5,732 bases of DNA, taken from assembly GCA_948433815.1 (NCBI GenBank), contig CAOJDZ010000054.1, positions 1 through 5,732 on the forward strand, written 5' to 3'. Made by a program: the position numbers and the translations under genes. The notes beneath the pieces are model-generated. The model worked only from the letters and a program-made list of their open reading frames with translations, did no database searches and was not told where the DNA came from. Source of the stretch: an uncultured Clostridia bacterium. Lineage in GTDB: Bacteria; Bacillota_I; Bacilli_A; RF39; UBA660. Numbering within the stretch: the first letter of the stretch is position 1; each line of letters opens with the position of its first letter. Below are positions 1 through 5,290 of the stretch, one piece after another.

Positions 1-312
1 ATTAAAGGATTCACCGACTTAATTCTCTACCTAACATATTACTTTGACACTCCAGCCGTTAACTGTGTCCCTTCTGTTCATTGCCTATTCTGTTTCATTT
101 CTATTTATTATGTAATACTTAACAAAAAAATAAAAACTAAAATAAAAGTTCCAATAATTACATATTTAATACTTATAATTTTATCAACATTATTTATAAA
201 ACAGCATCTACTTATAGATGTAGTAGTAGCTTCAATTTACACAATTATCAGTATACTTCTAACAAACATACTATATAAGAAAGTAAAAAGAGCCTTAAAT
301 TTACTATTTTAA
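1..312 (+). CDS. PAP2-family membrane phosphatase, C-terminal fragment
   Basis: Frame 1 is open from the left edge to TAA at 310-312, giving 103 residues; there is no in-frame ATG, so the start lies outside the window. Two signatures of PAP2/acid-phosphatase-like enzymes are visible. CVPSVHC (fragment residues 22-28) corresponds to the P-S-x-H motif. KQHLLIDVVVA (67-77), with His69 and Asp73, corresponds to the third motif that holds the catalytic His. CVPS-H-C together with KQHxxxD resembles the PAP2_3 / inositolphosphotransferase-like branch rather than the SGH type. Hydrophobic stretches at about 29-41, 50-66 and 72-94 look like membrane helices, separated by a Lys-rich turn (42-49). The family removes phosphate from lipid phosphates such as phosphatidate or prenyl pyrophosphates; the substrate here cannot be told. 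The tail overlaps convergent psd by 9 bp. The family call is fairly sure, the specificity is not. Confidence 0.8.
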   Translation: MKGFTDLILYLTYYFDTPAVNCVPSVHCLFCFISIYYVILNKKIKTKIKVPIITYLILIILSTLFIKQHLLIDVVVASIYTIISILLTNILYKKVKRALNLLF

Positions 313-322
313 GACTCTTTTT
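285..322. terminator. Bidirectional intrinsic terminator shared by convergent genes
   Basis: AAAAAGAG (285-292) pairs with CTCTTTTT (315-322), one C/A mismatch follows, then CTTAAA (294-299) pairs with TTTAAG (308-313) around an 8-nt loop. Both directions end in a run of five U. The hairpin lies inside the 3' ends of both the PAP2 gene and psd, so it can stop transcription of both. Confidence 0.8.
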
Positions 323-1173
323 CCTATTTGACTACCTATTGTAACTAAAGTTTCAGTTTCTTCCATTGAATTTCTAATTATATCTGCGTCCATTTCCACT
401 ACATCTTTCTTAACTAAAAGAACTATTGTAGATCCACCAAATTCAAACATTCCTTTTTCTTCTCCTCTTTTAAATTCATGTTCTTGATGCAAATTACTAA
501 TCTTTCCTACAAGTAAAGCCCCCACTTCAACCTGTACAATATCATCAAAATGTTCAGTATGAAGAATTGTATACTCACGTGAATTTCTTTTATAAATATC
601 AAAATGTTCAAAAGCAATTGGTCTCACAGTATTAAGCACCCCAGGAATAAACACATTTTTTTCCTTAACTCCATTATCTAAATAGATATATCTATGATAA
701 TCATCAGCACATAACCTAAACACAAGCATGTACCCGTCCTCATAATTTTTATAAATAGGATTCCCATTTAATAAATCACTCACACTATAATAAGAATTTT
801 TAATTCTAAACAAACTTTTTTCGTCAATTTCATAACAAGTAAGTTTAGCATTACAAGGTGATATAAAAACATTAGGATCCATATTTATATTTAAATTCTC
901 AATCTTCATTTTTCTAGTAAAAAAATCATTAAAAGAATTAAATTTATCTTTTTCATACAGAGCCATATCTATATTATTTTTTCTCACAAATCTTTTTATC
1001 ATAAATATAGAAAGAGATGAATCTAAAAAGAAACCAACTAATTTAGAAAAAAACGGACAAGAAAATAATTTTATTAATAGTCTCCCAATAACTGTTCCAT
1101 ATAAAAAGTTCACTGTAGAAGACTCTTTAATAATACTATCTTTGCCATTTCTATCACGTGTAACATACAACAT
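304..1173 (-). CDS. psd: Phosphatidylserine decarboxylase proenzyme
   Basis: Converts phosphatidylserine to phosphatidylethanolamine at the membrane, using a pyruvoyl group made by self-cleavage. Seen, numbered from the ATG at 1173 (289 residues): FNDFFTRK (81-88), SPCNAKL (105-111), a LCADDYHRY block with His160, VQVEVGALLVGKI (213-225), and RGEEKGMFEFGGST (236-249). In the last, cleavage is expected between Gly247 and Ser248. Length and layout fit the clostridial (type II) subfamily. Oddity: Asn108 stands where the family usually has Asp in the SPxD motif. Start: a GTG at 1182 overlaps the upstream TGA by 4 bp but lies only 3 nt from the AGAAGGG site. The ATG at 1173 is 12 nt from it and gives the N-terminus I recall for relatives, so I prefer it; this is not decisive. 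Second gene of an operon with the lipid kinase. Confidence 0.93.
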   Translation of the reverse strand: MLYVTRDRNGKDSIIKESSTVNFLYGTVIGRLLIKLFSCPFFSKLVGFFLDSSLSIFMIKRFVRKNNIDMALYEKDKFNSFNDFFTRKMKIENLNINMDPNVFISPCNAKLTCYEIDEKSLFRIKNSYYSVSDLLNGNPIYKNYEDGYMLVFRLCADDYHRYIYLDNGVKEKNVFIPGVLNTVRPIAFEHFDIYKRNSREYTILHTEHFDDIVQVEVGALLVGKISNLHQEHEFKRGEEKGMFEFGGSTIVLLVKKDVVEMDADIIRNSMEETETLVTIGSQIGKRVLK

Positions 1174-1178
1174 AAAAT

Positions 1179-2132
1179 TCACATACCCTTCTCATTCTTA
1201 TCACTAAATTCTTCTAAAGAACTAAATAACTTTACTACATTTTTTCTAGGTAATAACATATTAATTTCTTTATTTATAGTAAACGTAAATTCTTTAGAAC
1301 TATGAGAAAATTCTTCCCCATCTACTACCCAACTAGGGGGCATTTTATCAAATTTAACCTTAAAATTATTAGTTCTATAATATTCAAGCCCGTGCATATT
1401 TTTAATCTCGCCTGCTATAATTTTACTTCCAATTAAAAGTAATTCAGCCTTAGATTTAGCAGTACAAAGAACCACTTCAAACATATTATCATCTAATTTG
1501 ACATCACTATATATATTATTAAATCCACCTATTCTGCATGTATTCGTAACAAATACAAATGAATAAGTTCCGCTTACAGTTTTCCCATCTATTTCATATG
1601 TCAAATCAAATAATTTAACCTTATCTTTTAACTCAGTAAGTGCATTAAAAATATAACCAAGTCTACCATATTTTTTCTTTAAAGATCTAGGAGTATTATA
1701 TGAAACATCAACGTAACTTCCCACACATGCAACATACACAAAAGGTTTATCATTAATTAAACACACATCTACATTTTTAACGGTTCCACTAAGTAACATT
1801 TGAGCATTAACTACCATATTTTTAGTAAAACCATACATAGTTCCAACATCATTAACAGTTCCAACAGGTAAATGTGTCATTAATATTTTCTTACTTCTTA
1901 ATAAATTACCAGTAACACCTTCATTTAAAGTTCCATCTCCACCACAACATATAACTAAATCAGTATCATCTGGTAGTTCCTTAATTATTTTAACTGCGTC
2001 TTTTGGACCCTTAGTAGGACATAAAGTAGTTTCATAATCATTAACCTTCAAAATAGAAGGAAGTAATTTTATATCTTTTTTATCTTTAGGTTTTCCACTT
2101 TCTGGATTATAAACAATAGCACACTTTTTCAT
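1179..2132 (-). CDS. Diacylglycerol kinase family lipid kinase (DgkB/YegS/BmrU type)
   Basis: An ATP-dependent lipid kinase of the DAGK catalytic-domain family, 317 residues, typical for the family. Seen: a nucleotide-binding start YNPESGK (8-14), the GGDGTLNE signature (64-71), LPVGTVND (88-95), a VGSYVD segment (137-142), LDDNMFEVV (213-221; the acidic pair matches the structural metal site of this family), and DGEE (271-274), whose Glu273 corresponds to the proposed general base of soluble Gram-positive diacylglycerol kinases. No signal peptide or membrane helix, so cytosolic and membrane-peripheral. Start ATG 2132 is well supported by AAAGGAGA at 2137-2144. It heads an operon with psd, which suggests recycling of diacylglycerol to phosphatidate to feed CDP-diacylglycerol and phosphatidylethanolamine synthesis; this role is inferred. 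Sphingosine-like or undecaprenol substrates cannot be excluded from sequence. Confidence 0.92.
   Translation of the reverse strand: MKKCAIVYNPESGKPKDKKDIKLLPSILKVNDYETTLCPTKGPKDAVKIIKELPDDTDLVICCGGDGTLNEGVTGNLLRSKKILMTHLPVGTVNDVGTMYGFTKNMVVNAQMLLSGTVKNVDVCLINDKPFVYVACVGSYVDVSYNTPRSLKKKYGRLGYIFNALTELKDKVKLFDLTYEIDGKTVSGTYSFVFVTNTCRIGGFNNIYSDVKLDDNMFEVVLCTAKSKAELLLIGSKIIAGEIKNMHGLEYYRTNNFKVKFDKMPPSWVVDGEEFSHSSKEFTFTINKEINMLLPRKNVVKLFSSLEEFSDKNEKGM
1186..1192 (-). promoter_or_regulatory. Ribosome binding site of psd, ambiguous start
   Basis: AGAAGGG lies within the last codons of the lipid kinase gene. It is 3 nt from GTG 1182 (tight) and 12 nt from ATG 1173 (loose). The kinase TGA is at 1179-1181, so either start would be coupled to its termination. 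Confidence 0.5.
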
Positions 2133-2157
2133 GTAATCTCCTTTTATTCACATATTA

Positions 2158-2186
2158 ATTATACAACATTACTTAACATTTTAAAA
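2158..2186 (-). promoter_or_regulatory. Candidate sigma-A promoter of the lipid kinase-psd operon
   Basis: On the minus strand, TATAAT (2158-2163) is preceded at 17 bp by TTTTAA (2181-2186). The -10 is perfect and the -35 is weak. Transcription would start near 2151, about 18 nt before the kinase ATG. The -35 begins directly after the U-tract of the preceding terminator, which supports an independent unit. Confidence 0.65.
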
Positions 2187-2224
2187 CAAAAGAAAAACTT
2201 AAAAAGCTATATATGCTTTCTAAG
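2187..2224 (-). terminator. Intrinsic terminator of the abi-htrA-hypothetical run
   Basis: On the minus strand CTTAGAAAGC (2224-2215) pairs with GCTTTTTAAG (2207-2198) over 10 bp with one G-U pair and a 7-nt ATATATA loop. TTTTTCTTTTG follows. The stem includes the last codons and the stop (2207-2209) of the 138-residue gene. Confidence 0.75.
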
Positions 2225-2623
2225 TCTATTATCTCCATCAAAATATGAATTAACTTTATCTAAATCTTCAATACCTAAACCAAATTTTTCTTCTAAATAT
2301 TGAATATCTCTTCTAGATAATGAAGAAAACTTAGCATAATCAACTACTTCACCATTTTTCATATCTACTCTCCAAGGAATAACTTTACCGTCTTCCCAAA
2401 CCTTTAATAATCCATTATCTACTTCTACTCCAAATATTGGACACTGAGTAGAATAAGACATTTCTCCTTTATCTAATGTAGTAAATATAAAACCATAATG
2501 ATTTTCTGAAAAAACGCAGCCACATTTAGTCTTTATTGCATCTTTCCCTTCTCCAATTATTAATTCTCCCGGAATGCCAGTTGCTTTTATAATTACTGAA
2601 TTTTCATTTTTTGCTTCTACCAT
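2207..2623 (-). CDS. Unrecognised 138-residue soluble protein
   Basis: I do not recognise this protein. It has no signal peptide or membrane helix and is rich in charged residues. The N-terminal two thirds look like beta strands (short alternating segments such as GELIIGEG, YGFIFTT, LKVWEDGKVIPW). They contain a KCGC pair and a QCP cysteine, too few for a confident zinc site. The last 45 residues look helical (LSRRDIQYLEEKFGLGIEDLDK). Start: a GTG at 2632 would extend it by three codons, but that GTG is part of the Shine-Dalgarno site GGGGTGA (2629-2635), which is 5 nt from ATG 2623, so the ATG is preferred. It follows htrA on the same strand with its own promoter and a terminator at its end. 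It is a real gene by signals; its function is unknown. Confidence 0.75.
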   Translation of the reverse strand: MVEAKNENSVIIKATGIPGELIIGEGKDAIKTKCGCVFSENHYGFIFTTLDKGEMSYSTQCPIFGVEVDNGLLKVWEDGKVIPWRVDMKNGEVVDYAKFSSLSRRDIQYLEEKFGLGIEDLDKVNSYFDGDNRLRKHI

Positions 2624-2628
2624 AATTT

Positions 2629-2635
2629 TCACCCC
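2629..2635 (-). promoter_or_regulatory. Start-deciding ribosome binding site
   Basis: GGGGTGA matches the 16S complement GGAGGTGA with one G-U substitution and is 5 nt from ATG 2623. It contains the alternative GTG (2630-2632). With the predicted transcript starting near 2641, the GTG would be left with almost no leader. Confidence 0.65.
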
Positions 2636-2647
2636 TAAGCCTTTATA

Positions 2648-2676
2648 ATTGTACCATATTTTATTCTCGAAGTCAA
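2648..2676 (-). promoter_or_regulatory. Extended -10 sigma-A promoter of the 138-residue gene
   Basis: On the minus strand, TTGACT (2671-2676), a 17-bp spacer and TACAAT (2648-2653) preceded by TGG, an extended -10. The predicted start near 2641 gives a leader of about 18 nt. The -35 begins one base after the htrA stop codon at 2677, and there is no terminator between the two genes, so readthrough and independent transcription are both possible. Confidence 0.75.
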
Positions 2677-3753
2677 TTAATTACTCACAAGTTTAACCTT
2701 TAGTTTCTTTTCTTCACCATTACGATTAACGACTATCTCTATAGTTTCATCTGGATTATAACTATATAATCTATATCTAAATTCTGCTATATCTCTAACT
2801 TTATGCTCTCCAACTTTAATAATAACGTCTCCTCTTTCTATCCCAGCTTCAGAAGCAGGGCTTCCGTTCTCTATTTGAACAATAACAACCCCTTCAGTTA
2901 TATTTCTATCTAATCTTATACCTTCATAAGCAAGTTGCATAGTTGAACTAGCATTAAGCATACTTACACCCACATAAGGTCTACTAATTGAACCTTTTTC
3001 TCTAATGCTTTCTGCATAATTAATCGCATCTTCTATAGGAATTGCGAATCCTATACCTTCTATAGTATCTTTAACAATTTTAAGAGAGTTTATTCCAATA
3101 ACTTCACCGTTAATATTACATAATGGTCCTCCACTATTACCTGGATTAATCGCAGCATCTGTCTGCATAACATTCATAATCCAGTCAGCTGAATTACCAC
3201 TTATAGAAACTGAAACAAGCCTATCTTTACCACTTATAATTCCCTTAGTAACAGTACCCCTAAAATCAATTCCCATAGGACTACCTATAGTAAAAACTGT
3301 ATCTCCAATTCTTAAATCTTCACTTTTACCTAAAGAAGCAACTGATTTAATAGACGACTTCTCCACTTTCAAAACAGCAATATCCGCATATTCATCACTA
3401 CCAACTACTCCAGCATACGCTTCAGTATCATCACTATACGTAATTTTTATTCTATCTTGATTATCTATAACATGATGATTAGTCATAATATAAGCAAACT
3501 CATCATCAGTATCATAAACAAAACCAGTACCTGTACTTATAAGTTCATTATTTCTATAAGTTTCTACTACAACAACCGCATCTTTTATTTTTTCCACAGA
3601 CTCCGCAATACCAGTATCTGTAACTTCAACCTTTTTTTCGCTTACAGTTCTTACAATTTCATTAGGAAAAAAATAAACTATTCCACTAACTAAAAATACA
3701 CCTAACAAAAAACACAAAACTCCAGTAACTACATAAGCTATTCTCTTTCTCAT
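2677..3753 (-). CDS. htrA: HtrA/DegP-type membrane-anchored serine protease
   Basis: An S1C-family quality-control protease, 358 residues. Seen, numbered from the ATG at 3753: a basic MRKR start, one hydrophobic helix (about 6-29) acting as a signal anchor, a short linker, then a trypsin-like domain with TNHHV (His94), YADIAVLK (Asp124) and NPGNSGGPL (Ser207), so the full catalytic triad is present. GIGFAIP (234-240) ends the protease domain. One PDZ domain (about 262-350) contains GSPASEAGIERGDVI. The helix and basic N-terminus predict the protease on the outer face of the membrane, where it would degrade misfolded exported proteins. Start: an ATG at 3759 directly abuts AGGAG, while ATG 3753 has the normal 6-nt spacing, so the latter is chosen. 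It lies 9 bp downstream of the Abi-like gene and looks coupled to it. No CtsR-type operator was seen. Confidence 0.95.
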   Translation of the reverse strand: MRKRIAYVVTGVLCFLLGVFLVSGIVYFFPNEIVRTVSEKKVEVTDTGIAESVEKIKDAVVVVETYRNNELISTGTGFVYDTDDEFAYIMTNHHVIDNQDRIKITYSDDTEAYAGVVGSDEYADIAVLKVEKSSIKSVASLGKSEDLRIGDTVFTIGSPMGIDFRGTVTKGIISGKDRLVSVSISGNSADWIMNVMQTDAAINPGNSGGPLCNINGEVIGINSLKIVKDTIEGIGFAIPIEDAINYAESIREKGSISRPYVGVSMLNASSTMQLAYEGIRLDRNITEGVVIVQIENGSPASEAGIERGDVIIKVGEHKVRDIAEFRYRLYSYNPDETIEIVVNRNGEEKKLKVKLVSN

Positions 3754-3759
3754 AAACAT

Positions 3760-3765
3760 CTCCTA
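3760..3765 (-). promoter_or_regulatory. htrA ribosome binding site overlapping the upstream stop codon
   Basis: TAGGAG contains both the TAG stop of the Abi-like gene (3763-3765) and the AGGAG site for htrA, 6 nt before ATG 3753. This supports translational coupling and rules out ATG 3759. Confidence 0.75.
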
Positions 3766-4698
3766 TTCCATATACATAATATCTCTATAATTAGGTGGAA
3801 ATCCCATCTTATCTTTAACATCTTCTATAGTAACAGTATGAAGACGTCCACATAATCTATCAAATTCATAATTAATCTCATTCATCATCATTTTAAAATC
3901 ATCAGAAGAAAGCATTCTCTTTAATATTATCACTAAAGCAAAAATATCATTCTTTCCATACACATACTCACCATTAGTTTTATCAATATTTAATAAATTA
4001 TGATATTTATTATCAGGAATCATCCTTTGAGTAAAGTGATCAAATACAATATCCTCATGAGCACATAAATTCCTGTAATTAGCAAGTATAGGTAAATATA
4101 TTTCCATCTCTTCACTTTCTAAATGATAAATACCCGCTATATCATTTTTATCATCATGCTTTAAAATACTAAACATTTCGCTCATAAGTCCAAAACTAAT
4201 AACTTTTATTCCTATCCAAAAAGGAATATAACCATAATTATCCATATAGTGGCTAGTCGCTCCATGACTTTTACCATTAACTCTAAACTGTCTTTTTACT
4301 TTTCTAATCAAATCATTTATTTGTCTTTGCTTTAGTTTATCATTATCAAAATTCTTAGCATTCAAATAATCTTTTTCTTTATAACCATAATTCTTACTTA
4401 AAGTATAACTAAATATTGATTTATAGTTATTTTCTACTATTAAGATATTCTTAAAAATTATATTTCTAAACATTCTATCAAAAACAAATAAACTATATAA
4501 TTCTTCAAAAGTTGTACCTTCTTTAAACTTTCTACTAGAGTCATGCCTAATAAATATATGTCTATAACCCATAAGAAAGAAATAATTCTCACGAAGTAAA
4601 ATCTCCCTAGAATAAACTTCATCAGATATAATTAACCCTTTATCTTTTAATATTTCTATCTGCTCATCTAAATTTTTAAATACTTTATTACTTGCCAA
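3763..4698 (-). CDS. Abi_2-family (AbiD/AbiF-like) abortive infection protein, HEPN-type
   Basis: Resembles the Abi_2 family, known from lactococcal AbiD/AbiF phage-resistance proteins, 311 residues, about the usual length. Seen: the N-terminal family pattern ending in ENYFFLMGYRHIF (37-49), EELYSLFVFDRMFRN (65-79) followed by a helix with VENNYKSIF, and ANYRNLCAHE (206-215). In the last, Arg209-Asn210 and His214 form the RNxxxH motif of HEPN RNases. No signal peptide or membrane helix, so cytosolic. Family knowledge suggests an RNA-cleaving growth-arrest role on phage infection; here that is inferred. The start is TTG 4698: an in-frame TGA lies three codons upstream and no other start fits the AGGTGA site. 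First gene of a run with htrA, divergent from the 130-residue gene. No nucleotidyltransferase antitoxin is next to it. Confidence 0.85.
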   Translation of the reverse strand: MASNKVFKNLDEQIEILKDKGLIISDEVYSREILLRENYFFLMGYRHIFIRHDSSRKFKEGTTFEELYSLFVFDRMFRNIIFKNILIVENNYKSIFSYTLSKNYGYKEKDYLNAKNFDNDKLKQRQINDLIRKVKRQFRVNGKSHGATSHYMDNYGYIPFWIGIKVISFGLMSEMFSILKHDDKNDIAGIYHLESEEMEIYLPILANYRNLCAHEDIVFDHFTQRMIPDNKYHNLLNIDKTNGEYVYGKNDIFALVIILKRMLSSDDFKMMMNEINYEFDRLCGRLHTVTIEDVKDKMGFPPNYRDIMYME

Positions 4699-4704
4699 CC
4701 CTCG

Positions 4705-4710
4705 TCACCT
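4705..4710 (-). promoter_or_regulatory. Ribosome binding site for a TTG start
   Basis: AGGTGA is 6 nt from TTG 4698, while a nearer GAGGG (4699-4703) directly abuts the TTG. The in-frame upstream TGA (part of AGGTGA) excludes a longer protein. A TTG start with a very short leader would keep translation low. Confidence 0.55.
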
Positions 4711-4717
4711 ATTACAA

Positions 4718-4726
4718 ATTTTAACA
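4718..4726 (-). promoter_or_regulatory. Candidate extended -10 promoter of the abi-htrA run
   Basis: On the minus strand TGTTAAAAT, a TGn element plus TAAAAT. The -35 position (TAGAAG, 4741-4746) is poor, as can occur with extended -10 promoters. Transcription would start near 4711, about 13 nt before the TTG codon. Confidence 0.45.
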
Positions 4727-4734
4727 TAAAGATA

Positions 4735-4769
4735 AAACTTCTTCTACAAATTTCACATAAATTTCTTCT
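4735..4769. repeat. 11-bp direct repeat in the divergent promoter region
   Basis: AAACTTCTTCT (4735-4745) and AAATTTCTTCT (4759-4769) are 24 bp apart with one mismatch. The first covers the -35 position of the minus-strand promoter and the second overlaps the -35 of the plus-strand promoter. They may be operator half-sites, but chance is possible in AT-rich DNA. Confidence 0.4.
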
Positions 4770-4794
4770 TAAAATAGTAAAGTTATGATAGAAT
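4766..4794 (+). promoter_or_regulatory. Candidate extended -10 promoter of the 130-residue gene
   Basis: TTCTTA (4766-4771), a 17-bp spacer and TAGAAT (4789-4794) preceded by TGA, an extended -10. The start would be near 4801, at the AGGAGG site. The overlapping TATGAT (4784-4789) is an alternative -10 that would give a longer leader. Confidence 0.5.
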
Positions 4795-4810
4795 TAAATT
4801 AGGAGGATAT

Positions 4811-5203
4811 ATGGTTAAAGAAATTGAATATCAAGAACTTGTCAAAAAAAGAATACCATCAAATGCACTACAGGCTTTTATTTTAGAACTTGAGGATGTT
4901 TACAAAAGAGAAAATGGATGGGATGTAGGCGAAATAACTACAAATGAATTATCTAATACCGAATTAGAAGTTAGCGTAGAAATAACTAAATTTAAAAATA
5001 ATAACCAAGATGACGAATTAAAAACAACATATATTTCTACAATACATAAGAGTAACTATACAAACGAATTAACAAATTTATATGAAGCATATAGAGAAGA
5101 CCAAGGATGGACAATAGATACCCCAAAAATAACATCAATAAATGATAACGAAATTATTTTAAGAGTACCTATGACTAAACAAGAAAGAAATTTAACAAGA
5201 TAA
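4811..5203 (+). CDS. Unrecognised 130-residue protein with two related halves
   Basis: I do not recognise a family. The start ATG 4811 has a strong AGGAGG site (4801-4806). The protein has no signal peptide or membrane helix, is rich in Glu, Lys and Asn and has a net negative charge (24 acidic, 16 basic residues by my count). Residues 27-60 and 90-123 align without gaps at an offset of 63: both carry L, then Y-(KR)-x-(ED)-x-GW (31-37 and 94-100), then a beta-like stretch with a shared E and V, ending in TK (59-60 and 122-123). Each unit looks like a helix followed by strands. It is transcribed divergently from the Abi-like gene across 112 bp and ends in its own terminator, so it is a single-gene unit. 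A regulatory or antitoxin-like link to the Abi gene is possible but rests only on position. Confidence 0.8.
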   Translation: MVKEIEYQELVKKRIPSNALQAFILELEDVYKRENGWDVGEITTNELSNTELEVSVEITKFKNNNQDDELKTTYISTIHKSNYTNELTNLYEAYREDQGWTIDTPKITSINDNEIILRVPMTKQERNLTR

Positions 5204-5226
5204 AAAATCTCAAACGAGATTTTTTT
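5202..5226. terminator. Perfect-stem intrinsic terminator, probably bidirectional
   Basis: AAAAAATCTC (5202-5211) pairs perfectly with GAGATTTTTT (5216-5225) around an AAAC loop. It starts within the TAA of the 130-residue gene and ends in a run of seven T. The other strand also reads a U-rich tail, so it could serve the minus-strand gene too. Confidence 0.85.
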
Positions 5227-5269
5227 ATTTACCCACTAAATTTTTTAATTCATCTCCTAATGGTTCCAT
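5225..5269 (-). CDS. Possible 14-residue micro-ORF
   Basis: An ATG at 5269 opens MEPLGDELKNLVGK with TAA at 5225-5227; an in-frame GTG at 5275 would add two residues. It begins 21 nt after the stop of the metallopeptidase-like gene and its own stop touches the terminator hairpin, an ordered arrangement. No convincing ribosome binding site is seen. It may be a short amphipathic peptide, the remnant of a larger gene, or chance. Confidence 0.2.
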   Translation of the reverse strand: MEPLGDELKNLVGK

Positions 5270-5290
5270 TTTCACTTAAAATTCTACTTT

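Noticed and set aside
1179..1181. TGA read as Trp (alternative genetic code)
   Set aside because: The visible Trp codons checked are TGG (for example in SWVVDGEE of the lipid kinase), and TGA here ends a protein of normal family length with a gene start directly beside it.
2624..2632. Longer start (GTG 2632) for the 138-residue protein
   Set aside because: The GTG lies within the ribosome binding site that fits ATG 2623, and would leave almost no leader after the predicted transcription start.
3457..3693. Plus-strand open frame of 78 codons inside htrA
   Set aside because: It is antisense to the conserved protease domain and linker of htrA, has a low-complexity Ile/Asn/Ser-rich translation typical of shadow frames, and has no convincing ribosome binding site.
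3754..3759. Longer htrA start at ATG 3759
   Set aside because: It touches the AGGAG site with no spacing, while ATG 3753 has the normal 6-nt spacing and begins with MRKR before the membrane anchor.
5248..5289. Alternative minus-strand frame reading SRILSENGTIRR upstream of a TGA
   Set aside because: It has no start codon between two in-frame stops and is too short; probably chance.
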